Position numbers and translations under genes: made by a program. Of a stretch of 64,000 nt of DNA, positions 49,016 to 60,071 are shown in pieces. The stretch is from positions 2,418,001-2,482,000 of the forward strand of contig JAPVLO010000007.1 in the NCBI GenBank assembly GCA_027257055.1. Direction: 5' to 3'. Each line of letters begins with the position of its first letter. The stretch's first letter is position 1. The notes under the pieces were generated by a model. That model was not told where the DNA came from. It was given only the letters and a program-made list of their open reading frames with translations, and ran no database searches. Origin of the DNA: Cephalopachus bancanus. Its lineage: Eukaryota > Chordata > Mammalia > Primates > Tarsiidae.

Positions 49016-49556
49016 GGGTGCTCAAAAGGCCATTGTTCTTAAAGCTGCTGACCCAATTATCTGGAAAAACAATTAACCAATTTTGGGTAGAACAATGGCC
49101 TATGCCCTCAGAGAAACTTAAGGCAGTGAAGGAATTGGTCCAACAGCAATTAGAGGCTGGTCATATAGAGCCTTCTACCAGTCCTTGGAATACTCCTATA
49201 TTCGTCATAAAGAAAAATCTGGTAAGAGGAGACTTTTACAAAACTTAAGAGCCATTAATGCCACTATGGAAACAATGGGGGTGTTGCAGCCTAGGTTGCT
49301 ATCTCTGGTTGCTATACCTGTGACTTTTAACATAATAGTAATTGATCTTCAAGACTGCCTTTTTACTATACCTTTGAATTATGAGGACTGTAAAAGATTT
49401 GCTTTTAGCTTACCTTTTAAGAATTTTACACAGCCCTTACAGGTCAATGGAAAGGACCAAATATCCTTTTAACATGCAGGGGAGGATGTGCTTGTATATT
49501 TCCCCAGGACCTCCCTTCACCTATTTGGATCCTGGATCGCCTTATCAGACATGCCT
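49016..49556 (+). pseudogene. pol remnant: RT start joined to integrase end
   Basis: 49016-49430 gives the RT N-terminus: [39 protein letters not shown] with a frameshift near 49215, and the motif A region [13 protein letters not shown] with its catalytic aspartate. From about 49443 it is integrase C-terminus: WKGP, then CIFPQD, then PIWIPDRLIRHA, a betaretroviral C-terminal pattern. YVDD, RNase H and the integrase core are missing, so a deletion of more than 2 kb joins the two parts. Confidence 0.8.
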
Positions 49557-51646
49557 AACCCAACACCTCCACCAAGAAGATACAGCCTCAGAAGACGAAA
49601 ACAAATATCGGAGTCTTCAGATGAAAATGAGGAGAAAGTCTTGGTTCCAAGGATGAAACAACTCACTATTCGTCAACCTCTGCCGTATATTCCTTCGCAG
49701 TGCTCATCTCCATGACGTTCTTCTCTGCAACACCCATCACCTCGACATTCATCTTCTTCTCCAGTTCGCAGGCCTCCAATGCCCAAGCCAAGAAGATTCG
49801 CCTCTTCCACCAGGTGCTGCCATCCCCCCACATGGGGACAACTCAAAGTTTTGGCTCACGAGGCTGAGGATTTGGTTCATTCACAAAATGACTCTTTGAA
49901 GCCATCTACTGTTTTTGTTGTTATAGTGGCTATCCTTACTCTCCAGGTGGGTTGTACTAATGTAGATAGTAATCTAAATAGAATTTATGGGCCTATATGC
50001 CCAATCCTCCAGTTTTTCAGCCAGTTGCTTGGGATAATGAGGTAATTACCAATTACTAATTACCAATAATGAGGTGTTTACCAATTCGACTCAGTTACTT
50101 GGGGGACCAACTCTTTTTTCTTCCCAAACCAAAACTGTTACCAATAATAATTTCTCCTATGAGGGAAGTTCCTCTGCTTCCCCAATTTGTTTTAGTGATA
50201 ATTCGGAAATGTTCCTATAGCAAGCCATTCTGCTTAAGATCTTCTATGAAAACTTTAACTACAAGCAGTCCTTCCCAATTCCCTGGCAAAAAAAGGCTCT
50301 AGACATAATTGGTTTCTCAAGCTATTAATTCCTGGAGGCTCTGATTCAATTTCGGCTATCAGGGCCTTACCTCTATTTAACATGCCTTCTTGTGTCTTTG
50401 ACAATACAGAAAAGGACTTGTTACTCATTCAGCCAGATACGGGATATCCTGTTTGGAAAGAATGTGTGTATTCAGCAAAGATTATGTATTCTCTATCCAA
50501 TTCTGGTATTTCCATTAGTGATTGAGGTCTTAGTTTGTGATCTTATTCCACTACTGAGACCCCCGGAGGCACGATTATCCCAACTAAAGTACATGTCAAT
50601 GGATGGGTGCCTCCAATATTAACAACAATCATTGGTAATAAATAAGTTATTTAGCCTAATATTTGGAGGGCTCTTGCTGCAACTAAACCAGTGCTCTTAA
50701 CCCAACCCATAGGAAAAACTCAATACAAGGTTAGAGCATATCCACAGTTACTCTATGTATTCTTGGCTACCAAAAGTTCCAATTCTCTAAATATAACCCA
50801 GGATGGATCAAAGTATAACATATCATGCAAAAACTGTATTCTTGCTAATTGTTTAACTGATTCTTCTTATAAAGGGTTTATGATTCTCAGACAACCTCCT
50901 TACTTAATGGTTCCTGTAAGTCTTCCATCCCTCTGGTTTGATGAATATGGTATAAAGGCATTGTATGAGGTTAATATGTTATTACAACGTTCAAGAAGAT
51001 TCATAGCAACCTTGATTTTAGGTATTACTGCTTTAATAGCTGTCACTACATCTGTTTCATTTTCTGCAGTTGCTTTAGCTAAGGAAGTACATACAGCTAC
51101 GTTTACAGATCAGCTATTTAGGAATGTTTCTTTAGCATTAGCTACCCAAGAGATTATTGACCAGAAGTTAGAAAGTAAGGTTAATGCCCTAGAGGAAGCC
51201 ATTCTTGCTATAGGACAGGAGCTAGTGACTTTGAAAATCAAGCTAGCCTTACAATACCATTCAGAATTTAAGTGGATTTGTGTAACTCCTTTACAAGTAA
51301 ATAAGTCTATCCATACTTGGGACAAAATTAAAAATCATATTGCTGGAATTTGGAATCATTCGGACCTGTGCATGAACCTCTCTAAATTACATCAGGAAAT
51401 TCAGGATATCAGTCAGGCTGAGAAACAGTTCAAATCTACCCAAATAGCTCAGTCTTTTTTTAAATAATTTCTCCTCTTTCATCAGCCAAAAGTCCTTAAT
51501 TTCTATTTTAATCAACATGGGCATTTGTGGAGCCATTATCTTATTGCTGTTATGTTTGCTTCCAGTCATCTTCCAAATACTGAAGAACAACATCAACCAA
51601 CTGACTATGGAATTTCACAGCTTTGTATTAAAAAACAAAAAAAGAG
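49550..51646 (+). pseudogene. env of the betaretrovirus-like provirus
   Basis: ATG 49550 overlaps the integrase end. An arginine-rich leader (TPPPRRYSLRRRKQ) precedes an acidic stretch. In another frame are WGQLKVLAHEAEDLVH and a hydrophobic segment (VFVVIVAILTLQVGC) that fits a signal/leader. The surface subunit (about 50000-50950) is broken. The transmembrane subunit is open from 50691 to 51467: QRSRR cleavage-like site at about 50985, fusion-peptide-like hydrophobic run (FIATLILGITALIAVTTSVS), heptad region, and a loop with CVTPL. After a frameshift the membrane span GAIILLLLCLLPVIFQIL (about 51521-51574) and a short tail follow. Confidence 0.82.
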
Positions 51647-51650
51647 GAGA
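51630..51650 (+). promoter_or_regulatory. Polypurine tract
   Basis: AAAAACAAAAAAAGAGGAGA directly precedes the LTR start TGTAGGGAGC. It primes plus-strand synthesis in a retrovirus. Confidence 0.78.
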
Positions 51651-52705
51651 TGTAGGGAGCCAGCCATGGAGGCCTGCCTGCTGACAAGTTCCAGGGGGCC
51701 GAAGACCCTGGGTTGCAAGGCAAACCTGGGTAGCTGAGACCCTCACTTCTTATACTTTTGTTGTTAATGAGCTGGAAAATTCTGTACAGTCTGAAGATGA
51801 AAGATAAAATTCCACTCATGTCACCCCTTGCCCCATGCAGGGAGGCAGGAGGGGAATATGAGAGAATTACTTTCACTTTACCTGAACTTCCCCCTAAATT
51901 TTCAGGTCCCCGACCTCCTGGTGTTTAACCACACAATCATAGGATTAAGCATTATGGTTGGGAAAGTTACCATAGGTCAGGAGGTGCTCACTTTAATGTA
52001 CGTAAGGGAATTCATTGGCCTTGCCAGGGAACTGTAGATGAACACTTTAATTAACATGTGTGGGTAGATAATCACTTGGTAGATTTTGTTCCTTCTGATT
52101 GGCAATTATTATCATTTGTGAGAATGCCAATGCACTAATTATGCTTATTTGAGCTTTAAATGTGGAATTTTATGTACACCTGAATAGCCATTTTTAATGT
52201 TATGTTACTTCCTGCTATTTGGATTAAGCACATACAGGATTAAAAATATAAGATTGGATTACTATAGCAGTTTAGTACTTGATGACTTTTTGAAACTTGG
52301 TACAGTAGATTTAGGCAGTAGGTGTGTTCTCTCAACCTTAAAAGGATAACAGTTAGATTAAGTACTTTAAAGATCACAGGACAATGACATCTGTGCATGA
52401 AGGAATTCACGTTAAATTGGTTTATTGGGAAACATTGCATATGAGTTGTTTGCTCTGCCTTTTGTTTTAGATAATGGCTTTTTAGGAAACATTCTGCCTT
52501 TTGTAAAAGTTACTGATTATGTTTAATCCTAAGAATTTTTCTATGATCACTCCCTTGTAAACATGGTATAAAAGCTCACTGGTAACTGACAATAAATGGC
52601 ATCTGTCCTGCTAACACCAGAGTCAGGTGTCCGAAGTCTTCTTGCAATGCCTACTCCGTTTCTCCTTCAGGATACCCTGAACCCCACTGGAGCTGAACTC
52701 CCACA
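51651..52705 (+). repeat. 3' LTR of the betaretrovirus-like provirus
   Basis: A 1055-bp LTR from TGTAGGGAGCCAGCC to CTCCCACA. It carries a TATA box (TATAAAA, 52567-52573) and AATAAA (52591-52596), only 18 bases apart, followed by a short R/U5. The start is shared with the solo LTRs at 35042 and 61342. Confidence 0.87.
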
Positions 52706-53025
52706 ACAGTGACCTCAAACCCCCAACATAGCACTGTTTGCTAATAAGACCAGCTTACCACTTGGTAGCAAGTTGACTATGATGTCCCACTCACAGGCAT
52801 GGAATTCCACACAGTAAAGCACCTTGCCAGTGGACTTGAGCCACAGAACAGGTGCAGAGTGAGACTTGGATCATTGGGTACATGGTTATATCATGTAACA
52901 TATAAGGCCATTCAGAAGTAGACAGCCTTTGTCTCTAGCCTTCAGCACCCATTTCTTCCTTAAAAGCCCTGAGGTTTCCTAACATTCCACTGGAACATTT
53001 TTCTCAACCTAGTATTACATTGATT

Positions 53026-53330
53026 GCTATTGTAAGAATGAGGAGTCACTGAAGAAGCGTATGGAGGATTATGCGTTGCAGTTCAATAGGGACAATCAGA
53101 GGTACCATGCTCTCAAGGCCCATGTGAAGGAGAAGCTCAAGCTAGCAAATGAGGAGATCACCCAGATCCACAGCAAGGCCCATGATGAGGCTCTGGCCTT
53201 CCAGGTAAGCCTCAAAAAGTCACAGCTGAAGACCCACTGGAGAAGATAGTGGAGTAGAGGACCAGAGAAGACAATGAGCTGGCCCAAACCTGTGACATCA
53301 TCCCCTGGATAGAAAATCTCCGACCAAGAC
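53026..53330 (+). pseudogene. TACC3: TACC-family (probably TACC3) processed pseudogene, C-terminal coiled coil
   Basis: The frame before and through 53061-53249 reads NEESLKKRMEDYALQF, then QRYHALKAHVKEKL, LANEEITQIHSKAHDEALAFQ and SLKKSQ. This is the conserved TACC domain coiled coil at the C-terminus of transforming acidic coiled-coil proteins, which bind ch-TOG/CKAP5 on spindle microtubules. LANEEI and the end around 53277-53318 (ELAQTCDDIIPWIEKI-like, with a frameshift and stops before it) fit TACC3 best. The domain is uninterrupted by introns, contains stops (about 53247) and has substitutions, so it is a processed, truncated copy. Identification rests on recall of the family pattern. 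Confidence 0.72.
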
Positions 53331-53869
53331 ATTGCCCGCCATCCTGTCCATCTGTCTGGTTCTCTTAGGTTCTGTGTACTTTCATCTGAATTTCATTTTT
53401 AAACTAGATTGTTTTCCAACAAAGTAATTATTCCCTGAAGTTTTGACCCTAAAAAAATCACTTCCTATTGCTCTTAGAATTCTTTCTGCCTTGGATTCCC
53501 CCTTTTAATTCATGCTACTTCCAAACTCCTAACCAAGTAGGCTAGTTACCTTTGAGTTATTTTGTGCCCTACTTTTCATTACCACACTTTGGTTTTACTC
53601 ATTGATTCAATTCCTTCTTTCATTCAACATGTGTTTGAATATCTATTCTGTGTACTGCACTACTCAGCAAGAATACAAAAATATATAAGCTCATTTCCAT
53701 AAGGAAGCTCATAATCTATTTGGAAGACAAACTTTGGGAAAAAAAGCATAATTCAAATGTAATGCCACAGGTGCTATAATAGTGATATGTCTGTAAAACT
53801 ATGAAAGCCCTTTTATTGAGTTCCTACTGTTACCTCATTGGTTATTTTATCATCAGATCATCTCAAAAT

Positions 53870-54153
53870 TTTTTTTTTTTTGAGTTGGAGTCTCACTCTG
53901 TCGCCCAGACTGGAGTGCAGTGGCCGCTTCTGGCCACCGCAGCCTCGACCCGCTGGGCTCTGGCAATCCTTCTGCCTCAGCCTTCCAAATGGCCGGAATT
54001 ACAGGCATGCGCTACCACGCCCGGCTGATTTTTTGATTTATTGTAGAGATGAGGTCTCACTGCCCAGATGGGTCTCGAACCCGCGGGCTCAGGCAGTCCA
54101 CTCACCTCAGCCTCCCAAAGACGCGGGATTACAGGCTGAGCCACCGAGCCCGA
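53870..54153 (-). mobile_element. Alu SINE, antisense
   Basis: A poly(T) run at 53869-53881, then GAGTTGGAGTCTCACTCTGTCGCCCAG, the reverse complement of the local Alu type. TSD: CATCTCAAAATT (53859-53870) and CATCTCAAATTT (54154-54165). Many CpGs are preserved, which suggests a young copy. Confidence 0.94.
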
Positions 54154-54182
54154 CATCTCAAATTTAAAGATAAGAAAATTGT

Positions 54183-54466
54183 AGCCAGGTGTGGTGGCTC
54201 AAGACTGTAATCCCAGCACTTTGGGAGGCCAAGGTGAAAGGATTGCTTGAGCCTGCAGATTTGAGACCAGTCTGGGCAAAAAGGTGAGAACGTCTCTACA
54301 ATAAATCAAAAAAATTAGCTGGGCATGGTAGTACACATCTGTAGTTCTGTCTACTTGGAAGGCTGAGGTGGAAGGATCACCAGAACCCAGCAGGCTGACA
54401 CTGGGGTGGCTGAGAGTGTATCACTGCATTCCACCCTGGGCAACTGAATGAGACTCCAACTCAAAT
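54183..54466 (+). mobile_element. Alu SINE
   Basis: Starts GCCAGGTGTGGTGGCTC and ends GAGACTCCAACTCAAA, followed by a short (AT)n at 54466-54475. It is more diverged than its neighbour. It abuts the broken end of the class I ERV fragment at 54476, and no clear TSD is seen. Confidence 0.9.
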
Positions 54467-54733
54467 ATATATATAGGTGCCTGCCCACCAGACACCTGAT
54501 CTTGCAAACCAGCCATTAAAGTCTCGCTTCTGCTGCACTCCATGCCTCTGTGACCATCCTTTGATTTTGGACAGAGTCAAAAGAAAAACGTTTTCTTGGA
54601 GATATTTACAGTCTTTCACAAAGAGTCCAGAGTCTGCCTTCAGTGAGATGAACACCATAGTCCTCCATGAACCTGAAAAATTCCTTATTATGCAATCCAG
54701 GGGACCAGAGGGCTTAGAAACCCATGACCCCAT
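54461..54733 (-). pseudogene. Start of gag (matrix) of the class I ERV fragment
   Basis: ATG at 54733 begins MGSWVSKPSGPLDCIIRNF: a glycine at position 2 for myristoylation and a PLDCII-type start as in class I ERV matrix proteins. The open frame extends upstream as part of 138 codons (54877-54461). After about 80 codons it runs into the Alu-adjacent sequence and no capsid follows. Confidence 0.55.
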
Positions 54734-55522
54734 ATTGTTAAAACCAGTAAATGATAGGAGGCACCTAATGAGGATCAGACCCCCAACCATGAGAAGATAA
54801 GTAAAGGCTGATAGAAATTTCTGGCCTGTTGACCAATACAAAAGGGCAACAGAAGCAAGCCCTGTGGCAAAGAGCACAGCAAGAATGCAAAGCAGGGAAA
54901 GAGGCCAAGGATGTCAGGGATATAAAAATACCATAGGCAGTTAGAAGTCAAAGTGGGTACCCAAACAGAAACCAGATACTAAACCGAGACTCTGTTTAGC
55001 CAACATCTTGGCTTAATGAACAATTTCTAAGGAGTGGCCTTCTCAGGCAGAGGATGGACAGGTCATGAATTCTGTAAACACATAACAAACAATGAGTAAA
55101 CAACAAATAATTAAAACACAATGACAGACAGGGTGCATCCAGACCAAGTCAGAAGAGTTACAGATTCCCAGAACAACCTCACGGCCGAAAACCAGAGGAC
55201 TCAATTCAGCCAATATCTTGGCCTAATGAATAGTGTCCAAAGGGTGACCTCATCAGGCCATGACTCCCTTAAACAGAATTGTGGCCACAAACAGAACAAA
55301 ACAGATTTTTATCAGTAAACAGAACAAATGCTTACCTCCTAGGAGAATGCAGACGGACTCAGGTTCTTTTGGGGGGGATAAGCTGCCAGCAGTCATTCCA
55401 CCTTCCTCCAAGCCAGATGTAAAGGTCAAGGGACCCTGATATGTTTCAAGAGGTGCCTCCTCTACAACCTCTCCACCAACCTGGGGAAAACCAGAGCAAG
55501 GCTGCCACTCGAGTTAGTGATT

Positions 55523-55540
55523 ATCTCACTGGAGCCTCCA
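55523..55540 (-). promoter_or_regulatory. Primer-binding site, glutamine-tRNA-like
   Basis: TGGAGGCTCCAGTGAGAT (minus strand), two bases after the LTR end. It matches the 3' end of glutamine tRNA over most of its 18 bases, with about three differences. Confidence 0.65.
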
Positions 55541-55542
55541 AA

Positions 55543-56073
55543 TGTTACAGCCAAACTGCAAGAAAGGAGAATCACCAGCACACCGAGGTAGAATTATGAG
55601 TCCTTCATTAATGCATGGTAAAGAGTAGGCTCATGCCAAGAAAGCTCTCGACACTGAGCAAAATTAGCAAGGAGTTTATAAAGGCAAAAAACCACAAGTG
55701 GGCTACATAGCAGGGGGGTGAGGGTACAAGGAACTAAAAACAAAAGGGAACAAAATATAGGAAGAAGATATGGGGATGTGGCAAGGGGAATTTTGCAGGG
55801 AACAATTTCTTGGCATAACATTTAACTTCAGCTGACAAAACATACAATTACACAGAACTTGTAGCTAGGGAGTTTTCAAATCATCAGCTCAGGGGAACAA
55901 GGCAAAGTGAACAGCTCAGAGGAACAAGGCTATGGGTCTGTGGTCATGGGAACATTGCAACAATCACACATAAACAGTGGGGAGGTCATTTTAGGTCAAG
56001 CAGACAGCTAAGATGGAGGATTTTAATAAAATGGAGTTACTTATGTCAAGCAAGCTATTGCAGTTATTTTACA
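55543..56073 (-). repeat. 5' LTR of the class I ERV fragment
   Basis: On the minus strand it begins TGTAAAATAACTGC at 56073 and ends GGCTGTAACA at 55543 (531 bp). TTTATAAA at 55675-55682 is a TATA-like box. The 5' boundary is less certain than the 3' one, which is fixed by the primer-binding site. Confidence 0.65.
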
Positions 56074-56562
56074 TTTTTCATTAGTTATTTCAACTCTATA
56101 GCCAATTGTGTTAATTGGGTTAGCTTTGTTAGATTTACAAAAAATTGGACTTATGAACATGCTCTCAGAATGGAACTCATTCATATGGAGGGGACTTACT
56201 GTGCCTTCAAAAAATATAGTGAAAGAAAAAAGTTCAATATAGTTTCAGGAAGAGAAAAAGAGCCAGGAAGAGAGCTTGCAAATCCAAGAGAATGAAGGAA
56301 TAACCAATGCAAAATCCCAGCAGTGGCAAAAAATGATGGGGTCAAGAGGACAAGTAAAAATATAAAGTCATGCTGGTTTTCTTTTTCCTCAAAAAAGAGA
56401 AAAGGCAAAACTACAAGTGTAGATCTCCATATTTGGAAATTAAGGAGCATAGTCTAAAGCTGTTTTTCTCTGTGAAGTAAAAAAGAAAATAAAAATGAGT
56501 AGAAAGAAAAATATTGTAACTTCCAATGGGTGATAAAGTTTGAAACAGCATTTATGGAAAAT
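56074..56562. other. No feature recognised
   Basis: AT-rich sequence without long open frames or recognisable repeats. Confidence 0.4.
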
Positions 56563-56576
56563 AAGAAACATTGCTA

Positions 56577-56864
56577 GCCGGGCTCGGTGGCTCAGCCTGT
56601 AATCCCACACCTTTGGGAGGCTGTGGTGAGTGGATTGCCTGAGCCCACGGGTTCGAGAACCGCCTGGGCAGCGAGACCTTATCTCTACAATAAATCAAAA
56701 AATCAGCCGGGCATGGTAGCGCATGCCTGTAATTCTGGCTACTTGGATGGCTGAGGCGGAAGGATCACCAGAGCCCAGCAGGTCGAGGCTGTGGTGGCCG
56801 GGAGCGGCCACTGCACTCCAGTCTGGGCGACAGAGTGAGACTCCAACTCAAAAAAAAAAAAAAA
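56577..56864 (+). mobile_element. Alu SINE, young
   Basis: Begins GCCGGGCTCGGTGGCTCAGCC, ends GAGACTCCAACTC plus an A run of 17. Perfect 14-bp TSD: AAGAAACATTGCTA at 56563-56576 and 56865-56878. Confidence 0.96.
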
Positions 56865-57027
56865 AAGAAACATTGCTAACTAAGAATTGGGGGAGGGGAG
56901 ATTGTTGATTAGAACTCATTTCTGAGTTAAATATTGATAGATTTTTCACCATCCTCACACAGTGGTCCAGGAGGGAATCAGCAGGTGTTTGGAGTCAACT
57001 AGGGTTAAGTATTAAAGGTGAAAATAC

Positions 57028-57310
57028 ACCAGGCATGGTGACTTAGTCTTGTAATCTCAGCACTTTGAGAGGCTGAGGTGGGAGGATCACTTGAGGCTAG
57101 GAGTTTGAGACAGTCCTAGACAACATAGTGAGACCTCATCTCTACAAAAAAATTAATTAACTGGATATGGTGGCACGTGCCTGCAGTCTCAGCTACTTGG
57201 GAGGCTAAAGTGGAAGAACTGCCTGAACCCAGGAGGTTAAGGCTGTGGTGAGCCATAATTGTGTCATGGCACTCCAGCCTGGGCAATAGAGTGAGACTCC
57301 AACTAAAAAG
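57028..57310 (+). mobile_element. Alu SINE, old
   Basis: Starts ACCAGGCATGGTGACTTAG and ends GAGACTCCAACTAAAAAG. It is more diverged, with more of a general Alu pattern (GGATCACTTGAGGCTAGGAG) than the young local type. Confidence 0.9.
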
Positions 57311-57322
57311 ATAAAAATAAAG

Positions 57323-59058
57323 GGGCAGAGAGGAAGAAACAAGAGAACTGGAGGCCCTTTGAGAGAGTGTTAATGAATGATAACTTTATTCATATAAAAA
57401 AAACTAGAAAGAAGAGTGGGGACAAGTTAAGCCTAAGGATACTTCTAGGATATAAAAGAGCAGGGTTGGTGGCAAAGGACACAGAAACACAAGAGTTGGA
57501 AAGATAAAAGCCATGTTCAAAGGGACTTCTGTGCTCAATATTTCAAAGTTTCTATGGGTGATTCACTGAATTTGTGGACATGAATTGTTGGAGTGAACAG
57601 GAAAGGAAGCTTGCTGCAGTAGGGTGTCTAGGATTTATGAAGATAATTGACAAGGTATATGATGGGCAATGGCTACCTTCAAATTTTATCTCTGTCCTTT
57701 AACAATAAATGATTTTGAATAAGTTAAAAAAACAAATATATATATAATTTGACACTTGAAACTTTGAAAAAACTGAAAAAAAAAGAAAATTGAGAAGCAA
57801 AGTTAGAGAATTTTCCCAAGATTAAACAAGTAGGAAGAAAGTAGTTACCAGTCTATACTATCTGGTAACAAATTTATTATCTTCTCCCTCTACAATACAC
57901 TAATACAAGTTCTATTCCTAACTCGAGATCTCTTAAGATGGCACCCAGTTATGCCTCTTCTCCTTGTCTACAAGCACACAGCTCAGGCCAGGCCCCCAAG
58001 AATTCCTAAGAGACTAATATAATAGCCTCCTGTGTCTTTGCCTCAACATAAAACCCTTATCAGAACAGCAGACACTACTGGGGGGAAGACAATGGAGAGA
58101 AAACAAAACCTTTGTTTTCTGGTTACCAGTTATGCATTGCTGCAAACTACTCCAAAACTGCATGAATTAAAACAATTTGTTATCCAAAAAAAGAGAAAAG
58201 AAGTAGGAAGCCTAGTAGAATGTTCCAACAGCCTACAGAAAACATAGAAGAAGCACTAGTTTGGGGTAAATGCGCTGAACATCTGGGATGCTCTACCTCA
58301 TGAAGCTATATGTATACACCAAGGAGGCATCTCCATGGCACTCTGTTCCCAGTAGGAAAACTACATGACTGCAAAAACCATGAGCCAAAAGCAAGAGTGG
58401 TCACATTTCCCATCACTCTAAATCAACCACTGGAGTATTTGGTGAGTCACCCTGCTGCAGGAATAATTGGCCCTAACCAGGAAGGAGAATGGGCTACTTA
58501 TATAGCCCAGGAGCTGGTAAGAATAGGAATGGGATTCAAGTGATACAATTGGACATCTCCTTGAGCTTCCTTGTCCCACAATAACATCTGGCAGCACAAT
58601 TTCTCAAAACATGATTATAAGATTGAAGGTTTGGGTCACACCACCAGGTAAGCACCAACCCTCAGCTGATATGACATGAAAGGAATTTAGAGTGGTTGTT
58701 GGAGGAAGCAGAAGATGGGCATCAATTGTGACCCAAGATCAACTCCAGAGACAGAGTGCCATTTCATCTCGAAAACATCCTCTTTGAGGGTGTCTTCAGG
58801 AGGAGGTGCCTGTGGGACATGGAGTTGTTCTGTGAACCTGAGTAGCAAAGTACATCAGTGCAGCACAGGGACCACCTCCGTGTGGGCAGTTCCCATGTGC
58901 TAATTCCAACCAACACCTGAGTGCAGCTGAGATAAGTCAGTTCCTCTTAAGACACTCACCACTCTTCTGATGGGTAATTTTGTACTTACCAGCAACCTTG
59001 CCAAAATAGTATGGCATCTCAGTCCAAACCATTTCTCACCCAACATTTGTCTTTCCTT
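57323..59058. other. Old diverged sequence, continuation of the third repeated segment
   Basis: No gene recognised. 58630-58850 is collinear with 19430-19640. A 77-codon open frame at 58310-58543 aligns in position with 19150-19320; its product is unknown and may be ancient retroviral. Confidence 0.45.
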
Positions 59059-59073
59059 AAGAGTCAGCTATGC

Positions 59074-59159
59074 CAACAAGGGTACCTGCATGATGAATAT
59101 TTGTATACCTAACCCTGAACTGTACCCGACATCTTTAAAATAAAAAAATTAAAAGAAAA
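59074..59159 (+). mobile_element. Extremely 5'-truncated L1 (86 bp)
   Basis: Contains only the last bases of the L1 3' UTR, matching 17917-18000 of the outer L1 (ATTTGTATACCTA…CTGTACCC), and an A-rich tail. TSD: AAGAGTCAGCTATGC (59059-59073) and AAGAGTCAGATATGC (59160-59174). Confidence 0.9.
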
Positions 59160-59764
59160 AAGAGTCAGATATGCATTAAGGATTAATCCACTCCCAGATT
59201 CAATTTTCTTTGCAGAACTTTCTTGAACATCTAATCCCACCTTGATTGAGTAGAACTATGGTATATTAAAAAATTAACAAACCCACCTTGGCAACTGCAT
59301 CTCAGAGGATACACATCCATAACATACAAGTTTGGGGCACCAACCAAAACTCTAGAATTAAGCTCTAGAATAAATCCACATGTGAAAATCAGCTCCACAT
59401 GCCTGGACACTGCCAAGGCTACTACTTTCAGAGGGAATAGCTAATTCACCTAAGTCAAAGGAAGTGACTCAGCCTAAGTCTGAACATTTTGTATGTCAAC
59501 TTTATTCCATATGTACTTTGTATGTCAACTTTATTCCATGTGCTATCTCTGAGGTTTATGAATCCTCTCTTCCAGAAGCTAGCCCCTGCCCCTCCCAATT
59601 CTAATATTTCATAATTTGCAGTTACCACCTCATAAGTGTTCAAGGACAATTATTTTGGATTCTTCTATTCTGGGTCTCATGTTTCACTATATGCCATTTC
59701 TTTCTGCTCCTGACCCAGATGAACTCATGACTTTTGTGGTCATAGCTACATGCCCATGGATCTT

Positions 59765-60059
59765 TTTTTTTTTTTTTTTTTGAGTTGGAGTCTCACTCTG
59801 TTGCCCAGACTGGAGTGCAGTGGCTGCTCCCGGCCACCACAGCCTTGACCTTCTGGGCTCCGGCAATCCTTCCACTTCAGACTTTCAAGTAGCTGGAACT
59901 ACAGGCGCACGCTACCACGCCCAGCTAATTTTTGATTTATTGTAGAGATGAGGTCTCGCCAAGTTGCCCAGGTGGGTCTCAAACCCGCAGGCTCAGGCAA
60001 TCCACTCACCTCAGCCTCCCAAAGGCACGGTATTACAGGCTGAGCCACCAAGCCCGGCA
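59765..60059 (-). mobile_element. Alu SINE, antisense, young
   Basis: A poly(T) run from 59763, then GAGTTGGAGTCTCACTCTGTTGCCCAG and the local Alu type to 60059. Perfect 12-bp TSD: CCCATGGATCTT at 59753-59764 and 60060-60071. Confidence 0.95.
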
Positions 60060-60071
60060 CCCATGGATCTT

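Larger units (their letters stand above)
48285..52705 (+). mobile_element. Betaretrovirus-like (class II, ERVK-type) provirus with internal deletions
   Basis: Order: a 30-bp stub of the 5' LTR (48285-48314), gag capsid part, RT start joined to the integrase end, env, polypurine tract and a complete 3' LTR. The probable 6-bp TSD is AGAGTG (48279-48284) and ACAGTG (52706-52711). The integrase end, the arginine-rich Env leader and an Env without a gammaretroviral CX6CC region fit betaretroviruses. Most of the 5' LTR, all of the leader and most of pol have been deleted, so the element is defective. Confidence 0.88.
54476..56073 (-). mobile_element. Class I ERV fragment: 5' LTR, primer-binding site, leader and gag start
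   Basis: In minus-strand order: an LTR (56073-55543), a primer-binding site, a leader of about 800 bases and the beginning of gag, cut at about 54476. The TG...CA ends of the LTR and the correctly placed primer-binding site support a retroviral origin. It is unrelated in sequence to the 24878-32640 provirus. Confidence 0.75.

Noticed and set aside
57733..57745. Short AT repeat as a possible promoter
   Set aside because: It is a tiny simple repeat with no gene nearby.
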